A stretch of 64,000 nucleotides of DNA, taken from the NCBI RefSeq assembly GCF_900108335.1, contig NZ_FNVT01000004.1, forward strand, positions 62,001 through 126,000, given 5' to 3'. The notes under the pieces are model-generated. The model made no database searches. It was given only the letters and a program-made list of their open reading frames with translations, and had not been told where the DNA came from. How positions within the stretch are numbered: the stretch's first letter is position 1; every line of letters starts with the position of its first letter. A program made the position numbers and the translations under genes. This document shows, one piece after another, positions 25,013-34,192 of this stretch. This DNA comes from Nonomuraea solani. Lineage in GTDB: Bacteria; Actinomycetota; Actinomycetes; Streptosporangiales; Streptosporangiaceae.

Positions 25013-26298
25013 GGCGTGATCCGGTAGACGTGGTAGCTGTCCGGCCGCTCGAACGTGTCGGTGAAGGCGCCGTCGCGGACGGGGACGGTCCGGTTCTCGA
25101 ACATGACCTCCACGTTCCCGGCCGTCGCGAGGCCCTCGGGGAGCCGCAGCGTCTGCGGGCCCGGCGCGGTGGCCTCCCCCACCATGGCGAACACGTAATA
25201 GGAGCCGTCATGCCCCTTGAGCATGGTGTCCAGCTCGGGGTTGAAGGAGTGGACGTAGGACTGGGTGTTGAGCACCGGCGCCAGCGAGCGGATCCTGCCG
25301 TTCAGCTCGGTCACGGCCGCCCTGATGTCCTTGGCGCACGGCTCGCGCAGCACGTGCTGGGTGGGGCAGGGGCCGGCGAAGCTGTGGTTGAAGTAGATGA
25401 TGCCGCGGGCCTCGTGGATGAGCGAGTTCATCACCGCTCCGGCGACCTCGTCGGGGGTGATGGAGCGCAGGCCGTTCGTGCCCGGCCAGCCCAGTTCGAC
25501 GAAGGCGTAGACGGGCTGGCGGCGGCCGTCCAGGGCGTCGAGCCGCCTGCCCCGGTCGACGACCCGGCCGTAGTTGGCCGCGCGCGGGCAGCGGTCCGAG
25601 GTCAGCTTGATGAAGTTCGCCGCCTCCGGGCAGATGCCGGTGTCGGTGTACCAATAGACGTCCGTCGACATGATGTCGGTGTAGCCGTTGACGAACCGGT
25701 CCGCCTCCGCGTCGGACTCCCACATGGCGATGCCCTTGCCGTAGTTGGCGTAGTGCATCCGCCCGTCGTTCTTGGGGAGTTTGTCCTTGAGCGTGCGCAT
25801 CGCGGTGTAGCCGCAGGGCGGTTTGTCGGGCAGGCACACCTGTCCTTCGCCGCCGTACTTGCCGCTCCAGACGCCGTCGCCCGGCCCGGCGAACATGTCG
25901 GCCTCGTCGGCGATCATCCAGCCCACCGTCTCGCCGCCCGCGCCGGGCAGGGGCTTGCTGGTGATGGCGGACATGCCGTTCGAGCGGACCAGGCCCATGT
26001 TGCTGTTGGCGGTCAGCTCGACGTAGGTGTTGAGCCCGGCCTCCTTGTCCAGCCGCACGTCGCGCTCCTCGACGACCGACTCGAACCAGACCCCGATCGG
26101 GAAGAAGTCCGGCTTCGTCCAGCCCGCGTCCGCCGCCGCGCCGAACCTGGCGTAGTAGGCGGGGCCGCCCTCCCAGGTGACCCGTGGCAGGTCGAAGCGC
26201 TCCGCGCTCGCCCGTACCTGTGCGACGACCCACCCCACGCCGATCAGCAACACCAGCGCGACCAGCAACAACCGCTTGGGCACCTTCCGGGTAGCCAT
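25009..26298 (-). CDS. Exported TIM-barrel-like protein, tandem paralogue A
   Basis: 429 aa, ATG at 26298 with a strong GGGAGGG ribosome-binding site. The N-terminal hydrophobic stretch (about 8-27) is an uncleaved anchor or signal peptide. The body looks like a glycoside-hydrolase TIM barrel: FFPIGVWFESV, GLNTYVELTAN, VGWMIADEADMF, STDVYWYTD, YAFVELGWPG and ARGIIYFNHSF. A small C-terminal beta domain ends SYHVYRITP. I do not recognise a defined family. It is collinear over its full length with the next gene. Confidence 0.72.
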   Translation of the reverse strand: MATRKVPKRLLLVALVLLIGVGWVVAQVRASAERFDLPRVTWEGGPAYYARFGAAADAGWTKPDFFPIGVWFESVVEERDVRLDKEAGLNTYVELTANSNMGLVRSNGMSAITSKPLPGAGGETVGWMIADEADMFAGPGDGVWSGKYGGEGQVCLPDKPPCGYTAMRTLKDKLPKNDGRMHYANYGKGIAMWESDAEADRFVNGYTDIMSTDVYWYTDTGICPEAANFIKLTSDRCPRAANYGRVVDRGRRLDALDGRRQPVYAFVELGWPGTNGLRSITPDEVAGAVMNSLIHEARGIIYFNHSFAGPCPTQHVLREPCAKDIRAAVTELNGRIRSLAPVLNTQSYVHSFNPELDTMLKGHDGSYYVFAMVGEATAPGPQTLRLPEGLATAGNVEVMFENRTVPVRDGAFTDTFERPDSYHVYRITP

Positions 26299-26309
26299 TT
26301 CCCTCCCAG

Positions 26310-27599
26310 CTAGGGGGTTATCCGATAGACGTGGTACGCGTGCTCCGCCTCGAAGGTCGCGGTGAAGCGCCCCTCCCTGTCGACCTCGATGGGACGGCGG
26401 GTCAGGAGATCCTCGATCCGGCCGCTCTTCGACAGGTTCGCCGGAACCGTGAGCGGGTACGCCCCCGCCGGTCTGCCGCGCCCGAGCATGGCGAACAGGT
26501 AGAAGGAGCCGTCGTGCCGCTTGACCATCGTGTCCAGGTCGGGCGCAAAGTCGTAGGCGTAGGACTGGGTGTTCAGGATGGGCGCGAACCGCTCGATCAG
26601 GCCGTCGATGTCCGTCACGGCCTTCCTGATCGCCTGACCGCAGGCGCTGCGGAGCAGGTTGCCGCTCTTGCAGCGCGGGCCCGGGTCGTGGGCGTCGTAG
26701 ACGATGCCACGCGCGCCGTGGATCAGCGAGCTCATCACCGCGCCGCCCACCTGCGGCGGCGTCAGCCCGGCGAGCGAGATGACGGCGAAGACCGGTTTCC
26801 TGCGGCCGTCGGCGGCGTCCAGCTCCCGCACCCGGTCCACGGTCTCGCCGTAGTTGGCGGCCAGGCGGCACTGGGCGGCCGGGAGCTGCCGCCAGCGGGT
26901 GGCCTCGGCGCAGATGTTCGGGTCGTTGTACCAGGAGACGTCCACTCCGACGAGGTCGGCGTAGTCGTTGACGAACTTGAGCCCCTGCTGGTCGGTGGCC
27001 CAGTGGGTGACGCCCTTGCCGAAGGCGGCGTAGCGCGGCCGGGAGTCGCCGGGCAGCCGGCCGGCAAGCGTTTGCATCACCGTGTAGCCGCAGGCCAGGA
27101 GGGCGGGCTTGCACGGGGGCGGGGACGCGGCGACCGAGCCGGTCCAGTCGGCGTCGCCGATGCCCGCCCATACGTCGGCCTTGTCGGCCAGCGTCCAGCC
27201 CACCGTCTCCGCGCCCGCGCCGGGCAGCCGCTTGGCGGTCAGTGCGCTCATCCCGGCCTTCCGGAGCGGTTCCGGCCTGCTGTCGGCGGTCAGCTCGACG
27301 TAGGTGTTGATGCCCATGGAGCGGTCCGTGGCGGCCTGGTCGTCGCGCCGGACCGTGGCGAACCACAGCCCGACGGGGAAGAAGGAGGGCTTTGTCCAGC
27401 CCGCGCTCACCGCTTCCGGCCAGGCGTCGTAGGCTGCCGGGCCGCCCTCCCAGGGGATGGGGCGCAGCGACATGGTCGCGGCCGTCATCGACCCCGGCGC
27501 GGGGGCCGCCGGGTGGGCGCGCAACCAGGTGAACCCGGCGACCGCCACCACGGCCGCCATCACGACCGTCCCCGCCTTGGCCAGCGTGAGCAGCCTCAC
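26310..27599 (-). CDS. Exported TIM-barrel-like protein, tandem paralogue B
   Basis: 429 aa from GTG 27599. It has an N-terminal anchor (about 8-25) and the same blocks as its neighbour: FFPVGLWFATV, GINTYVELTAD, VGWTLADKADVW, VDVSWYNDPN and ARGIVYDAHD, ending AYHVYRITP. The acidic residue in the IADEAD block of paralogue A is replaced here (LADKAD), and the block YAFVELGW reads FAVISLAG, so if the acidic residues are catalytic this copy may be inactive. Eleven bp separate the two genes. Confidence 0.72.
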   Translation of the reverse strand: MRLLTLAKAGTVVMAAVVAVAGFTWLRAHPAAPAPGSMTAATMSLRPIPWEGGPAAYDAWPEAVSAGWTKPSFFPVGLWFATVRRDDQAATDRSMGINTYVELTADSRPEPLRKAGMSALTAKRLPGAGAETVGWTLADKADVWAGIGDADWTGSVAASPPPCKPALLACGYTVMQTLAGRLPGDSRPRYAAFGKGVTHWATDQQGLKFVNDYADLVGVDVSWYNDPNICAEATRWRQLPAAQCRLAANYGETVDRVRELDAADGRRKPVFAVISLAGLTPPQVGGAVMSSLIHGARGIVYDAHDPGPRCKSGNLLRSACGQAIRKAVTDIDGLIERFAPILNTQSYAYDFAPDLDTMVKRHDGSFYLFAMLGRGRPAGAYPLTVPANLSKSGRIEDLLTRRPIEVDREGRFTATFEAEHAYHVYRITP

Positions 27600-27615
27600 G
27601 ACGTCCCCCTGCCCG

Positions 27616-29709
27616 TCATTCCGGCGCGTTCGGCGGACGTTCGGCCAGGGCCGCCAGGTCGGCGGCGCGGCCCGTCCACGACGCGTTCGCCAGCGACGCG
27701 CGCAGCGCCGCCGGCGGCTGCGGCGGGCCCTCCGCCAGGCTCACCTTGATCGCCGCGATGAACTCCTCCGGGGCCGCCGCCGCCCTCACCCGGCCGGCGT
27801 AGTGGGCCAGCTCGTCGAACTCGGTGCTGACCACCGGCAGGCCGAGCGCGAGGAACTCCTTGAGCTTGATCGGGTTCGCGTGCCTGATCCAGTCGTTGTC
27901 CAGCCAGGGCATGATCGCGACGTCGAAGCCCGAGCCGTAGGCGGGGATGACCGAGTACGGGCGGAACCCGAGCCAGTGCACGTTGGGATGCTTGGTGAGC
28001 CGCTCGATGTCGCCGTTCGCGTCGCCGATCAGGACGAGCGAGGCGCGGGGCAGCTCCACGGCCACCCGTTCGAGCAACTCGAAGTCGACCACGAAGTCGT
28101 CGAGCGCGCCGAAGAAGCCGATCCGGGGCCCGGGGATGGCCAGCAGGTCGCCGGGCTGCTCCGCGGCCGGGACCGGGGTGAAATGCCGCAGGTCGACCCC
28201 ATGGTCGAGGAAGTGGGCCCGGGTCCCGGTCAGCGGCGCCTCCTCGGCCATCAGGGCGCGACTGGCGTAGACGACGCGATCGGCACGTTCCAGGAGGCGG
28301 CGTTCCAGGGCCTCGATCGTGGCCTTGTCCGACTCGGGGAAGGCCGAGTGGCGGTCGGAGCGGTTGAACACCAGGGCGCGGCGGCTCATCGGGCGTACCG
28401 CGTCCCAGGCGGTCGGGATGGTCACCACGATCACCGGGCGGCGCAGGCCCAGCAGCGCGCAGACGGCCCGTACCTGGGTCCTGATCAGCCAGGCGTTCAG
28501 CGCCCGGCCCCGCGACGTGCGGTAGAGGGGTAAGGGGAGCGGGGACATCACCCATAATCGGGGCTCCACCCGGCGGACGAGCTTGGCCACGCTGCGGAGC
28601 TTCCTGGCGATGCGCCTGGCCACGAACGTGCTCCGGCCGGGCATCGGCATGCGCATGCCGATGCTGTTGACGATCAGGACCTTGCGCGACGCGGCGAGGT
28701 GGCGCATGAGCTGGAAGTCGGAGTGCGCCCGGTTGTGATACCACCAGTCCTGGGCGGAGAAGCAGACATAAGGCGGCGGGGCGCCGGGCGGCTCCGGCCA
28801 CTCCGGCATCGTGGCCAGCTCGCGCAGGGCCCGCCGGTGGCGTTCGCCGTCCTGTTTCCCCCGGCGGACGGCGCGCAGGGCCTCGTTCAGCGCCACCGCC
28901 AGCCTCATGAGCGCGCCACGGGCCCGGCCGTGGCGCTCACGGTGCAGGCGGACGCGGTTGAGCGCGGCCAGCGTCCAGAGCGGGCTGGAGTTGGCCTGAT
29001 CGCCGCCGAGGTGGACGGCGCGCGCCCGCGGCTCGTAGGCGATGGCGAAGCCGTGGTCGCGGGCTCTCAGCATGTACTCGGTCTCTTCCGAGTACAGGAA
29101 GTAGCGTTCGTCGAGGGGTCCCAGGGCGTCCAGGCAGGGGCGAGAGATCAGCCAGGCCGCGCCGGTCGCCCAGTCGGGCGTGCACGGCTTGTCGTAGGCG
29201 CGGGGGTCGACGACCAGTTCGCCGAGGGGGGCGTACATGCCGGCCGTGAGCCCGCCGAGCAGGGCCTCGCCGAGGGCGCGCAGCACGGTGGGGCGGCGGC
29301 GCAGCGACAGTTGGAGCTTGCCGTCGCCGTACGCCAGCCGGGGCACCGCGATGCCGATGCCGGGATCGCCCAGCCGCTCGCGGAGCAGCCGTACGGAGCC
29401 CGGCTTGAGCCTGATGTCGGCGTTCAACACGAGAACGTCGCAGCCGGGCGCGGCGGCGATGCCCGCGTTCACGCCGGCCGAGAACCCGCCATTACGGCCG
29501 GTCCTGATCAGCTCGACGCCCGGCCCGGCGGCGAGCACCCTGGCCACCGTGTCGTCGCGTGAGTCGTTGTCCACCACGATGGTCCTGGCGGCTCCCGCCC
29601 CGCGCAGCGCCGGCTCCAGACTGGCCAGGCACTCCTCGATGATCTGGCCGCTGTTATAAGTGACGATGACGACGGCAAGCGTGGGGACGTCGGTCACGGG
29701 CACGCTCAT
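27616..29709 (-). CDS. Two-domain glycosyltransferase: GT2 fused to GT4-like
   Basis: 697 aa, ATG at 29709. Residues about 10-260 are a GT-A (GT2, rhamnosyltransferase-like) domain: VVIVTYNSGQIIEECL, VDNDSRDDT, VLVLNADIRL and FLYSEETEYMLRARDHGF. Residues about 310-690 are a GT-B domain: CFSAQDWWYHNRAHSDFQLM, FFGALDDFVVDFELL and KLKEFLALGLPVVSTEFDEL. One polypeptide could add two sugars in sequence. It is 24 bp before a WecG/TagA transferase gene on the same strand. Confidence 0.88.
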   Translation of the reverse strand: MSVPVTDVPTLAVVIVTYNSGQIIEECLASLEPALRGAGAARTIVVDNDSRDDTVARVLAAGPGVELIRTGRNGGFSAGVNAGIAAAPGCDVLVLNADIRLKPGSVRLLRERLGDPGIGIAVPRLAYGDGKLQLSLRRRPTVLRALGEALLGGLTAGMYAPLGELVVDPRAYDKPCTPDWATGAAWLISRPCLDALGPLDERYFLYSEETEYMLRARDHGFAIAYEPRARAVHLGGDQANSSPLWTLAALNRVRLHRERHGRARGALMRLAVALNEALRAVRRGKQDGERHRRALRELATMPEWPEPPGAPPPYVCFSAQDWWYHNRAHSDFQLMRHLAASRKVLIVNSIGMRMPMPGRSTFVARRIARKLRSVAKLVRRVEPRLWVMSPLPLPLYRTSRGRALNAWLIRTQVRAVCALLGLRRPVIVVTIPTAWDAVRPMSRRALVFNRSDRHSAFPESDKATIEALERRLLERADRVVYASRALMAEEAPLTGTRAHFLDHGVDLRHFTPVPAAEQPGDLLAIPGPRIGFFGALDDFVVDFELLERVAVELPRASLVLIGDANGDIERLTKHPNVHWLGFRPYSVIPAYGSGFDVAIMPWLDNDWIRHANPIKLKEFLALGLPVVSTEFDELAHYAGRVRAAAAPEEFIAAIKVSLAEGPPQPPAALRASLANASWTGRAADLAALAERPPNAPE

Positions 29710-29733
29710 CAGCGATAGCCAATCTGTGGGGAG

Positions 29734-30525
29734 TCAGGGACGGCGGTCCGTGGTCAGGCGCCGCCATGCGGCTCCGGCCAGCAGACCGAACGCGAAGGGC
29801 AGATCGTCGCGCAGGTAGCGGCGCACCAGGCGGCGGGGCTCCAGCGCGAGCCTGAAGAGCCATTCACCGCCCACGTGCTGCAGGGCGCGGGGGGCTCGCC
29901 TGAAGTGCCCGGCCGCCATCGGGATGCCGGCCCCGCAGCCCAGATACCAGGCGTGCGGGAGTCCTGGGCGGAGGGCGGCTATGACGCGTTCCTGCTTGGG
30001 GAAGCCGAGTCCCACCAGGACCAGGTCGGGCGCGGCCGTACGGACCGTCACCACGGTCTTCTCCATGCCGCCCGGGTCCTGGTCGAAGCCGAAGGGCGGC
30101 GCGTACGACCCCGCCACCCGCAGGCCGGGATAGCGCGCGGCCAGCACCTCGCCGGCCATCTGGGCGACTCCGGGCTCGCCGCCGAGCAGGAAGACCGAGC
30201 GCCCTTCGCGGGCGGCGCGCTCGGTGAGGGTGAAGACCAGGGAGGCGCCGGTGACACGGTCGGGCATGCGCAGGCCGGCGATCCTGGCGGCCCACACGAC
30301 CGGCATGCCGTCCGCCACCACCAGTTCGGCGCCGGCCACCAGCTCGGCGAGCCGAGGGTCGCGGGTCGCGGCCCGGACGATGTCCACGTTGGCGGTCACG
30401 ATCGAGCCACCCGTACCGTCCTGCCAGCCTCGCGTGACGTGGTCGGCGACGTCGGCCTCGCTCAGGGCCATGACCTGGACGGCGCCTACACGCGCGGAAT
30501 CGGCTTCGTTCGGGGAGTGGTCCAC
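29734..30525 (-). CDS. WecG/TagA/CpsF-family glycosyltransferase
   Basis: 263 aa from GTG 30525, with a GAGG site about 8 nt upstream. The family motifs are visible: ANVDIVRAATRD, VVADGMPVVWAARI, FLLGGEPGVAQMAG and LVGLGFPKQERVIA. Members add N-acetylmannosamine or a similar sugar to a polyprenyl-diphosphate-linked acceptor (WecG in enterobacterial common antigen, TagA in teichoic acid). It starts the minus-strand group running down to the Gfo/Idh gene and is divergent from the RmlC-like gene at 30635. Confidence 0.9.
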   Translation of the reverse strand: MDHSPNEADSARVGAVQVMALSEADVADHVTRGWQDGTGGSIVTANVDIVRAATRDPRLAELVAGAELVVADGMPVVWAARIAGLRMPDRVTGASLVFTLTERAAREGRSVFLLGGEPGVAQMAGEVLAARYPGLRVAGSYAPPFGFDQDPGGMEKTVVTVRTAAPDLVLVGLGFPKQERVIAALRPGLPHAWYLGCGAGIPMAAGHFRRAPRALQHVGGEWLFRLALEPRRLVRRYLRDDLPFAFGLLAGAAWRRLTTDRRP

Positions 30526-30634
30526 CGGAATGTCCTCACCCCTCCTCGGACCCGCGCCGCCAGTCCTTCCTTTTTGTCATCGGAGGGGAGCTTTATCCGT
30601 TACATACTGGTCGCCCGAGTCGCCAGCGGCCAGG

Positions 30635-31189
30635 ATGGCCCACATGAGAGTGGAGCGCGGCCCACTGGCCGGGACACTGCTGTTCATCCCCACCCCCCAC
30701 CTGGACGAGCGCGGCCTGTTCACCAGGACGTTCGACGCCGCGATCGCCAGGGAGCACGGGCTGGACCCGGCCGCCTTCATCCAGGACAGCCAGTCGCGCA
30801 CGGTCGCCGGCGCGATCAGGGCCCTGCACGGCAGGTCGGGACGCGGCGAGGCCAAGCTGGTCAGATGCGCGCGCGGCGCGGTGTTCGACGTGCTTGTCGA
30901 CGCGCGGCCCGGCTCTCCCACGTTCGGCGAGCGGATGACGGTCGTGCTCGACGACCAGACCTTCACTCACCTGTACGTGCCCCCGGGCCTGCTCCACGGC
31001 TACCAGGCGTTGAGCGAGGCGGACGTCTGCTACCGGATCGACCGGGAACACGACCCGTCCGAGGACATCTCCGTACGTTACGACGACCCCGACCTGGCCA
31101 TCGCCTGGCCGCTGCCGGTCACCGCGATCAGCGCGCGGGATCTGGCGGCGGGCTCGTGGAAGCAGGCCCGGCAGCGTCTGGAGCCGTGA
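30635..31189 (+). CDS. dTDP-4-dehydrorhamnose 3,5-epimerase family protein (first of two)
   Basis: 184 aa from ATG 30635; ATG 30644 is also possible. RmlC cupin features are present: RTFDAAIAREHGL, the histidine in RALHGR (H65), KLVRCARGAVFDVLVDAR, GSPTFGER and PPGLLHGYQALSE, plus tyrosine Y133. The usual RGLHYQ reads RALHGR, so substrate may differ from true RmlC. The canonical copy is at 43604. Its last 62 bp overlap the convergent polymerase gene. Confidence 0.85.
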   Translation: MAHMRVERGPLAGTLLFIPTPHLDERGLFTRTFDAAIAREHGLDPAAFIQDSQSRTVAGAIRALHGRSGRGEAKLVRCARGAVFDVLVDARPGSPTFGERMTVVLDDQTFTHLYVPPGLLHGYQALSEADVCYRIDREHDPSEDISVRYDDPDLAIAWPLPVTAISARDLAAGSWKQARQRLEP

Positions 31190-32480
31190 CGTCGTGGCGC
31201 GCCGTCCGCAGCAGCGCGCCGGCCAGCCCGATCAGCAGGAACGCCAGCGAGTTCGCGGTGCTGAAGGAGTTGAGGTCGAATGTGGCGCAGCCGATCAGCG
31301 GCACCGCCAGGCAGGCCGCCAGCGCCAGCCCCAGATCCTTGGTACGCGCGTCCGTACTGACCCTCCTGGCCCGCAGCGCCGCCCACATCCCGATCACGAA
31401 CAACCCGGCGAACGCCACCAGCCCGAAGATCCCGCCCTGCACGGCGGTGAGCAGATACTGGTTGTCGAAGACCGGATGATGCGGCGGAAACCAGGTCCCG
31501 TTCCCCCGGCCGAGCCAGGGATGCTGGGCGAACTCGGTGAACGCGGTGCTGTAGTCGTTGGTCCGCCAGCGCAGGCTCTCGTCGTTGTCCAGGTTGGTGA
31601 ACAGCCCGAAGATCGCCCCGAGCAGCCCGGGAACGAACAACCTCAGCAGCACGAGGAACCCGAGCAGCCCGGCGCCCGCCCTGAGCCGCCGGGCGTTGTT
31701 CCAGCCCGCCAGCAGCACCGCGCCCGAGGACGCCAGCCCCAGCACCGTCGAGCGCGAGGCCGAGAACGCCATCCCCAGGGCGACCAGCGCGCACAGGATC
31801 CACCAGCGCAGCGAGGGCACCTTGCGCTCCCAGGCGTCGAACGCGTAGTGCAGGGCCAGCGGCAGCACCATCGCGGACACCACGCCGAACTCGATGGGAT
31901 GCCCTGCCGTCGAGGCCACCCTGTTGACGCCGTTGCGCTGCAGGATCGTCTCCTCGACCGCCCGCACGCGCGATCCGGGGACCTGCATGTACTGGGTGAT
32001 GTCGAACGACAGCAGGAACTGGATCCCGCCGATCACCCCCATGATGGCGCCGGCCACGACGAGGGTCTTCAGCACCAGGTCGACACGGTCGCGGCCGGAC
32101 ACCCCGTCCACCGCGAGCAGCGCCATCCCGACGATCCCGACCGTGATGACCAGGATGTGGTCGGACAGCTCCAGCTCGTAGGAGGGCAGGTAGCCGGCGG
32201 CCGTGTACGCGTAGGTGATCAGGAAGGCGAACACGTAGAAGTAGATGCCGTACCGCACCGGATTCGGGCCCTTGGCGGCGCCGAGCGTGCTGGTCAGGTG
32301 CGCGCAGAACCACCAGACGGCCGCGAACAGCCCGATGGCCTCCGCGTACGTCAGGTCGAACGGCAGCCCGCCGATCACCTGACGGGCGGGCACCAGGATG
32401 AGGACCACCACGAAGAACGCGCACAGGGTCGCGCCATCGGCGCCGCGGGTGGCCGGCAGAGGACGTACCGCGACGTTCAA
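31128..32480 (-). CDS. O-antigen ligase/polymerase-like membrane protein (Wzy type)
   Basis: 450 aa, start TTG at 32480 in a TTGA overlap with the Wzz-like gene; a later start cannot be excluded. It has about ten to twelve membrane segments and the Wzy_C/O-antigen ligase feature of a large loop after mid-protein, TEFAQHPWLGRGNGTWFPP followed by DNQYLLTAVQGGIFG. It would polymerise or ligate the repeat unit exported by the flippase at 36092. The 3' end runs antisense over the RmlC-like gene. Confidence 0.85.
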   Translation of the reverse strand: MNVAVRPLPATRGADGATLCAFFVVVLILVPARQVIGGLPFDLTYAEAIGLFAAVWWFCAHLTSTLGAAKGPNPVRYGIYFYVFAFLITYAYTAAGYLPSYELELSDHILVITVGIVGMALLAVDGVSGRDRVDLVLKTLVVAGAIMGVIGGIQFLLSFDITQYMQVPGSRVRAVEETILQRNGVNRVASTAGHPIEFGVVSAMVLPLALHYAFDAWERKVPSLRWWILCALVALGMAFSASRSTVLGLASSGAVLLAGWNNARRLRAGAGLLGFLVLLRLFVPGLLGAIFGLFTNLDNDESLRWRTNDYSTAFTEFAQHPWLGRGNGTWFPPHHPVFDNQYLLTAVQGGIFGLVAFAGLFVIGMWAALRARRVSTDARTKDLGLALAACLAVPLIGCATFDLNSFSTANSLAFLLIGLAGALLRTARHDVTAPDAAGPASTSPPPDPAR

Positions 32481-33190
32481 CGCTGCAACACCGCTTCCTC
32501 GCTCGGCGTCTCGGAGTCCTGAGGTGGCGCCTCCCGCCTCCGCTGCCGCAGCCCGGTCATGATGCTCTCGGCGGCGAACGAGGAACCCAGGGCCGCCATG
32601 ACGCCCAGCGCGAACACGGCCGCCGCGGTGCGGGTCTTGCCGCCCCGCTCGGCCGCCGGCTCCGTCGGCGCGACCATCTCGTTCAGGTTGATGAACGTCT
32701 CCTGCGGCGCGTTCAGGAGCTGCTGCCGCCGCTTCAGCTCGATCTTCGCCCGCTCGGCGACCCGCTGGACGATCGCCTTGGCGTCCTGCGGCGACCGGCT
32801 CGTGCCCTCGATGACCACGAAAGGCGCGCTGATCAGCAGCTCGGGGTTGGGGTGGCCGTTGTTGACCTTGTACGTGGTCGTGGAGTCCGGCCGCACCCCG
32901 ATCTGACCCGCCACCTCGGGGCCGTTGAGGATCTGGACCAGGATCGAGGCCGTCATGTTCAGCCCGCCGTCGAAGTTCAGCAGCGGGTTGACCAGCGGGT
33001 TGGGGTCGGTGGGGTTCGGCGGCCGGTAGGAGCCGCTCGTCGGCACCGTGAGCACCATGAGCGCGGTCGAGGAGTACTGCGTGGGGATCGTGCTGTAGAT
33101 GCCGTAGGCGGCGGTGAAGGTCAGCAGCAGCGCGGGGAGGGCGACGTACCAGCGGCGCAGGAGAACGGTGATCGCTTTCCAGAAGTCCAC
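32477..33190 (-). CDS. Wzz-like chain-length determinant protein, no kinase domain (first)
   Basis: 237 aa. GTG at 33190 is chosen because the resulting N-terminus (MDFWKAITVLLRRWYVALP) lines up with that of the paralogue at 34193 and a GGGGGG site lies about 7 nt upstream; frames upstream are open. One membrane segment sits at about 15-35 and a second near 193-213, with an extracytoplasmic alpha/beta region between. A short Arg-rich tail follows. This is the co-polymerase layout without the tyrosine-kinase domain. It overlaps the polymerase gene by 4 bp. Confidence 0.82.
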   Translation of the reverse strand: MDFWKAITVLLRRWYVALPALLLTFTAAYGIYSTIPTQYSSTALMVLTVPTSGSYRPPNPTDPNPLVNPLLNFDGGLNMTASILVQILNGPEVAGQIGVRPDSTTTYKVNNGHPNPELLISAPFVVIEGTSRSPQDAKAIVQRVAERAKIELKRRQQLLNAPQETFINLNEMVAPTEPAAERGGKTRTAAAVFALGVMAALGSSFAAESIMTGLRQRRREAPPQDSETPSEEAVLQR

Positions 33191-33248
33191 CACAGCCCCC
33201 CAGCCACGAATCACCCCTTGTCCTGGCAATCGGCAGAAACGCGAAAGG

Positions 33249-33269
33249 CGTTACTTATCTTCTGTAACG
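33249..33269. promoter_or_regulatory. Inverted repeat CGTTAC-N9-GTAACG in divergent promoter region
   Basis: Six-base arms at 33249-33254 and 33264-33269 lie in the 111-bp gap between the Wzz-like gene and the DUF6492 gene. The right arm overlaps one of the GTTACA elements found in other promoters here. Confidence 0.35.
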
Positions 33270-33301
33270 TGCCAAAGTCCGGCGTCGATAGAAACATCGC
33301 C

Positions 33302-34186
33302 ATGAAGACGCTGTCGGTGGTTACTCCGAGTTATGGTCCTGACCTCGCTCACTTCGACGATCTACACCGTTCGGTGCTCGAATTCACCTCTTCCGACACG
33401 GTGCACCACGTGTTCGTGCCCAGTCATGACTGGAGTCTGTTCGCGCCGTACGAGGGGCCGCGCTGCCGGGTCTGGCTGGTGAACGGCCAACTGCCCAGGC
33501 GCTACGTCAAGGTGCCTCGCATGGGCCTGTGGATCAACCTGCTCCGGCCGTGGCCGCCGGTGCGCGGCTGGGTGCTGCAGCAGATCGTCAAGCTCGCCGC
33601 CACCGGGGACATGCGCACCGACGTGGCGCTGGTGGCCGACTCCGACGTGGTCCTCGTCCGGCCGGTGACGGCCGAGCGAGCGTTGATCGACGGCCGCGTG
33701 CTGCTGCACCGGCTGGAGAACGGCGTGCATCCGCTCATGACGCGGCACGTCCTGTGGCATCACGTGGCCCGCGACCTGCTCAAGCTCCCGCCGCCGCCGG
33801 AGCCGCCGCTGCCCGACTACATGAGCCCGCTGACCTTCTGGGAGCCGGCCACCGTGCGGAAGCTGCAGGAGCGGCTGCGGGAGACCACCGGACGGCACTG
33901 GGTGGACGCGTTCGGCTCCCGGCTGCACGTGTCGGAGTTCATGCTCTACGGCATCTACGTGGACGAGGTGCTCAGCGCCACGGACGGGCGGCCGCCTTCG
34001 GACACCGCGATCTGCCACAAGAGCCCCGACGAGTCGCCGATGGACCTGCGCACCGCGCTGGACTTCGCCGAGCGGCTGGGCCCGGACGCGATCGGCATGA
34101 TGATCTCCTCCAAGTCCGGCACCCCGCACGACGTACGGCGGGCGGCCATCCGCCACGGCACCGAGGTCGCCCGCCGGACGGCCTGA
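33302..34186 (+). CDS. DUF6492-type glycosyltransferase-like protein
   Basis: 294 aa from ATG 33302; an in-frame GTG at 33269 is possible and neither has a clear ribosome-binding site. The N-terminus (LSVVTPSYGPDLAHFDDLHRS) and the DxD-like VALVADSDVVLVRP near 115 suggest a GT-A fold sugar transferase. Later blocks are LLHRLENGVHP and HVSEFMLYGIYVDEV. It resembles the DUF6492 group found in capsule loci. It meets the second Wzz-like gene tail to tail with both stop codons in one palindrome. Confidence 0.7.
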   Translation: MKTLSVVTPSYGPDLAHFDDLHRSVLEFTSSDTVHHVFVPSHDWSLFAPYEGPRCRVWLVNGQLPRRYVKVPRMGLWINLLRPWPPVRGWVLQQIVKLAATGDMRTDVALVADSDVVLVRPVTAERALIDGRVLLHRLENGVHPLMTRHVLWHHVARDLLKLPPPPEPPLPDYMSPLTFWEPATVRKLQERLRETTGRHWVDAFGSRLHVSEFMLYGIYVDEVLSATDGRPPSDTAICHKSPDESPMDLRTALDFAERLGPDAIGMMISSKSGTPHDVRRAAIRHGTEVARRTA

Positions 34187-34192
34187 GGCGCC

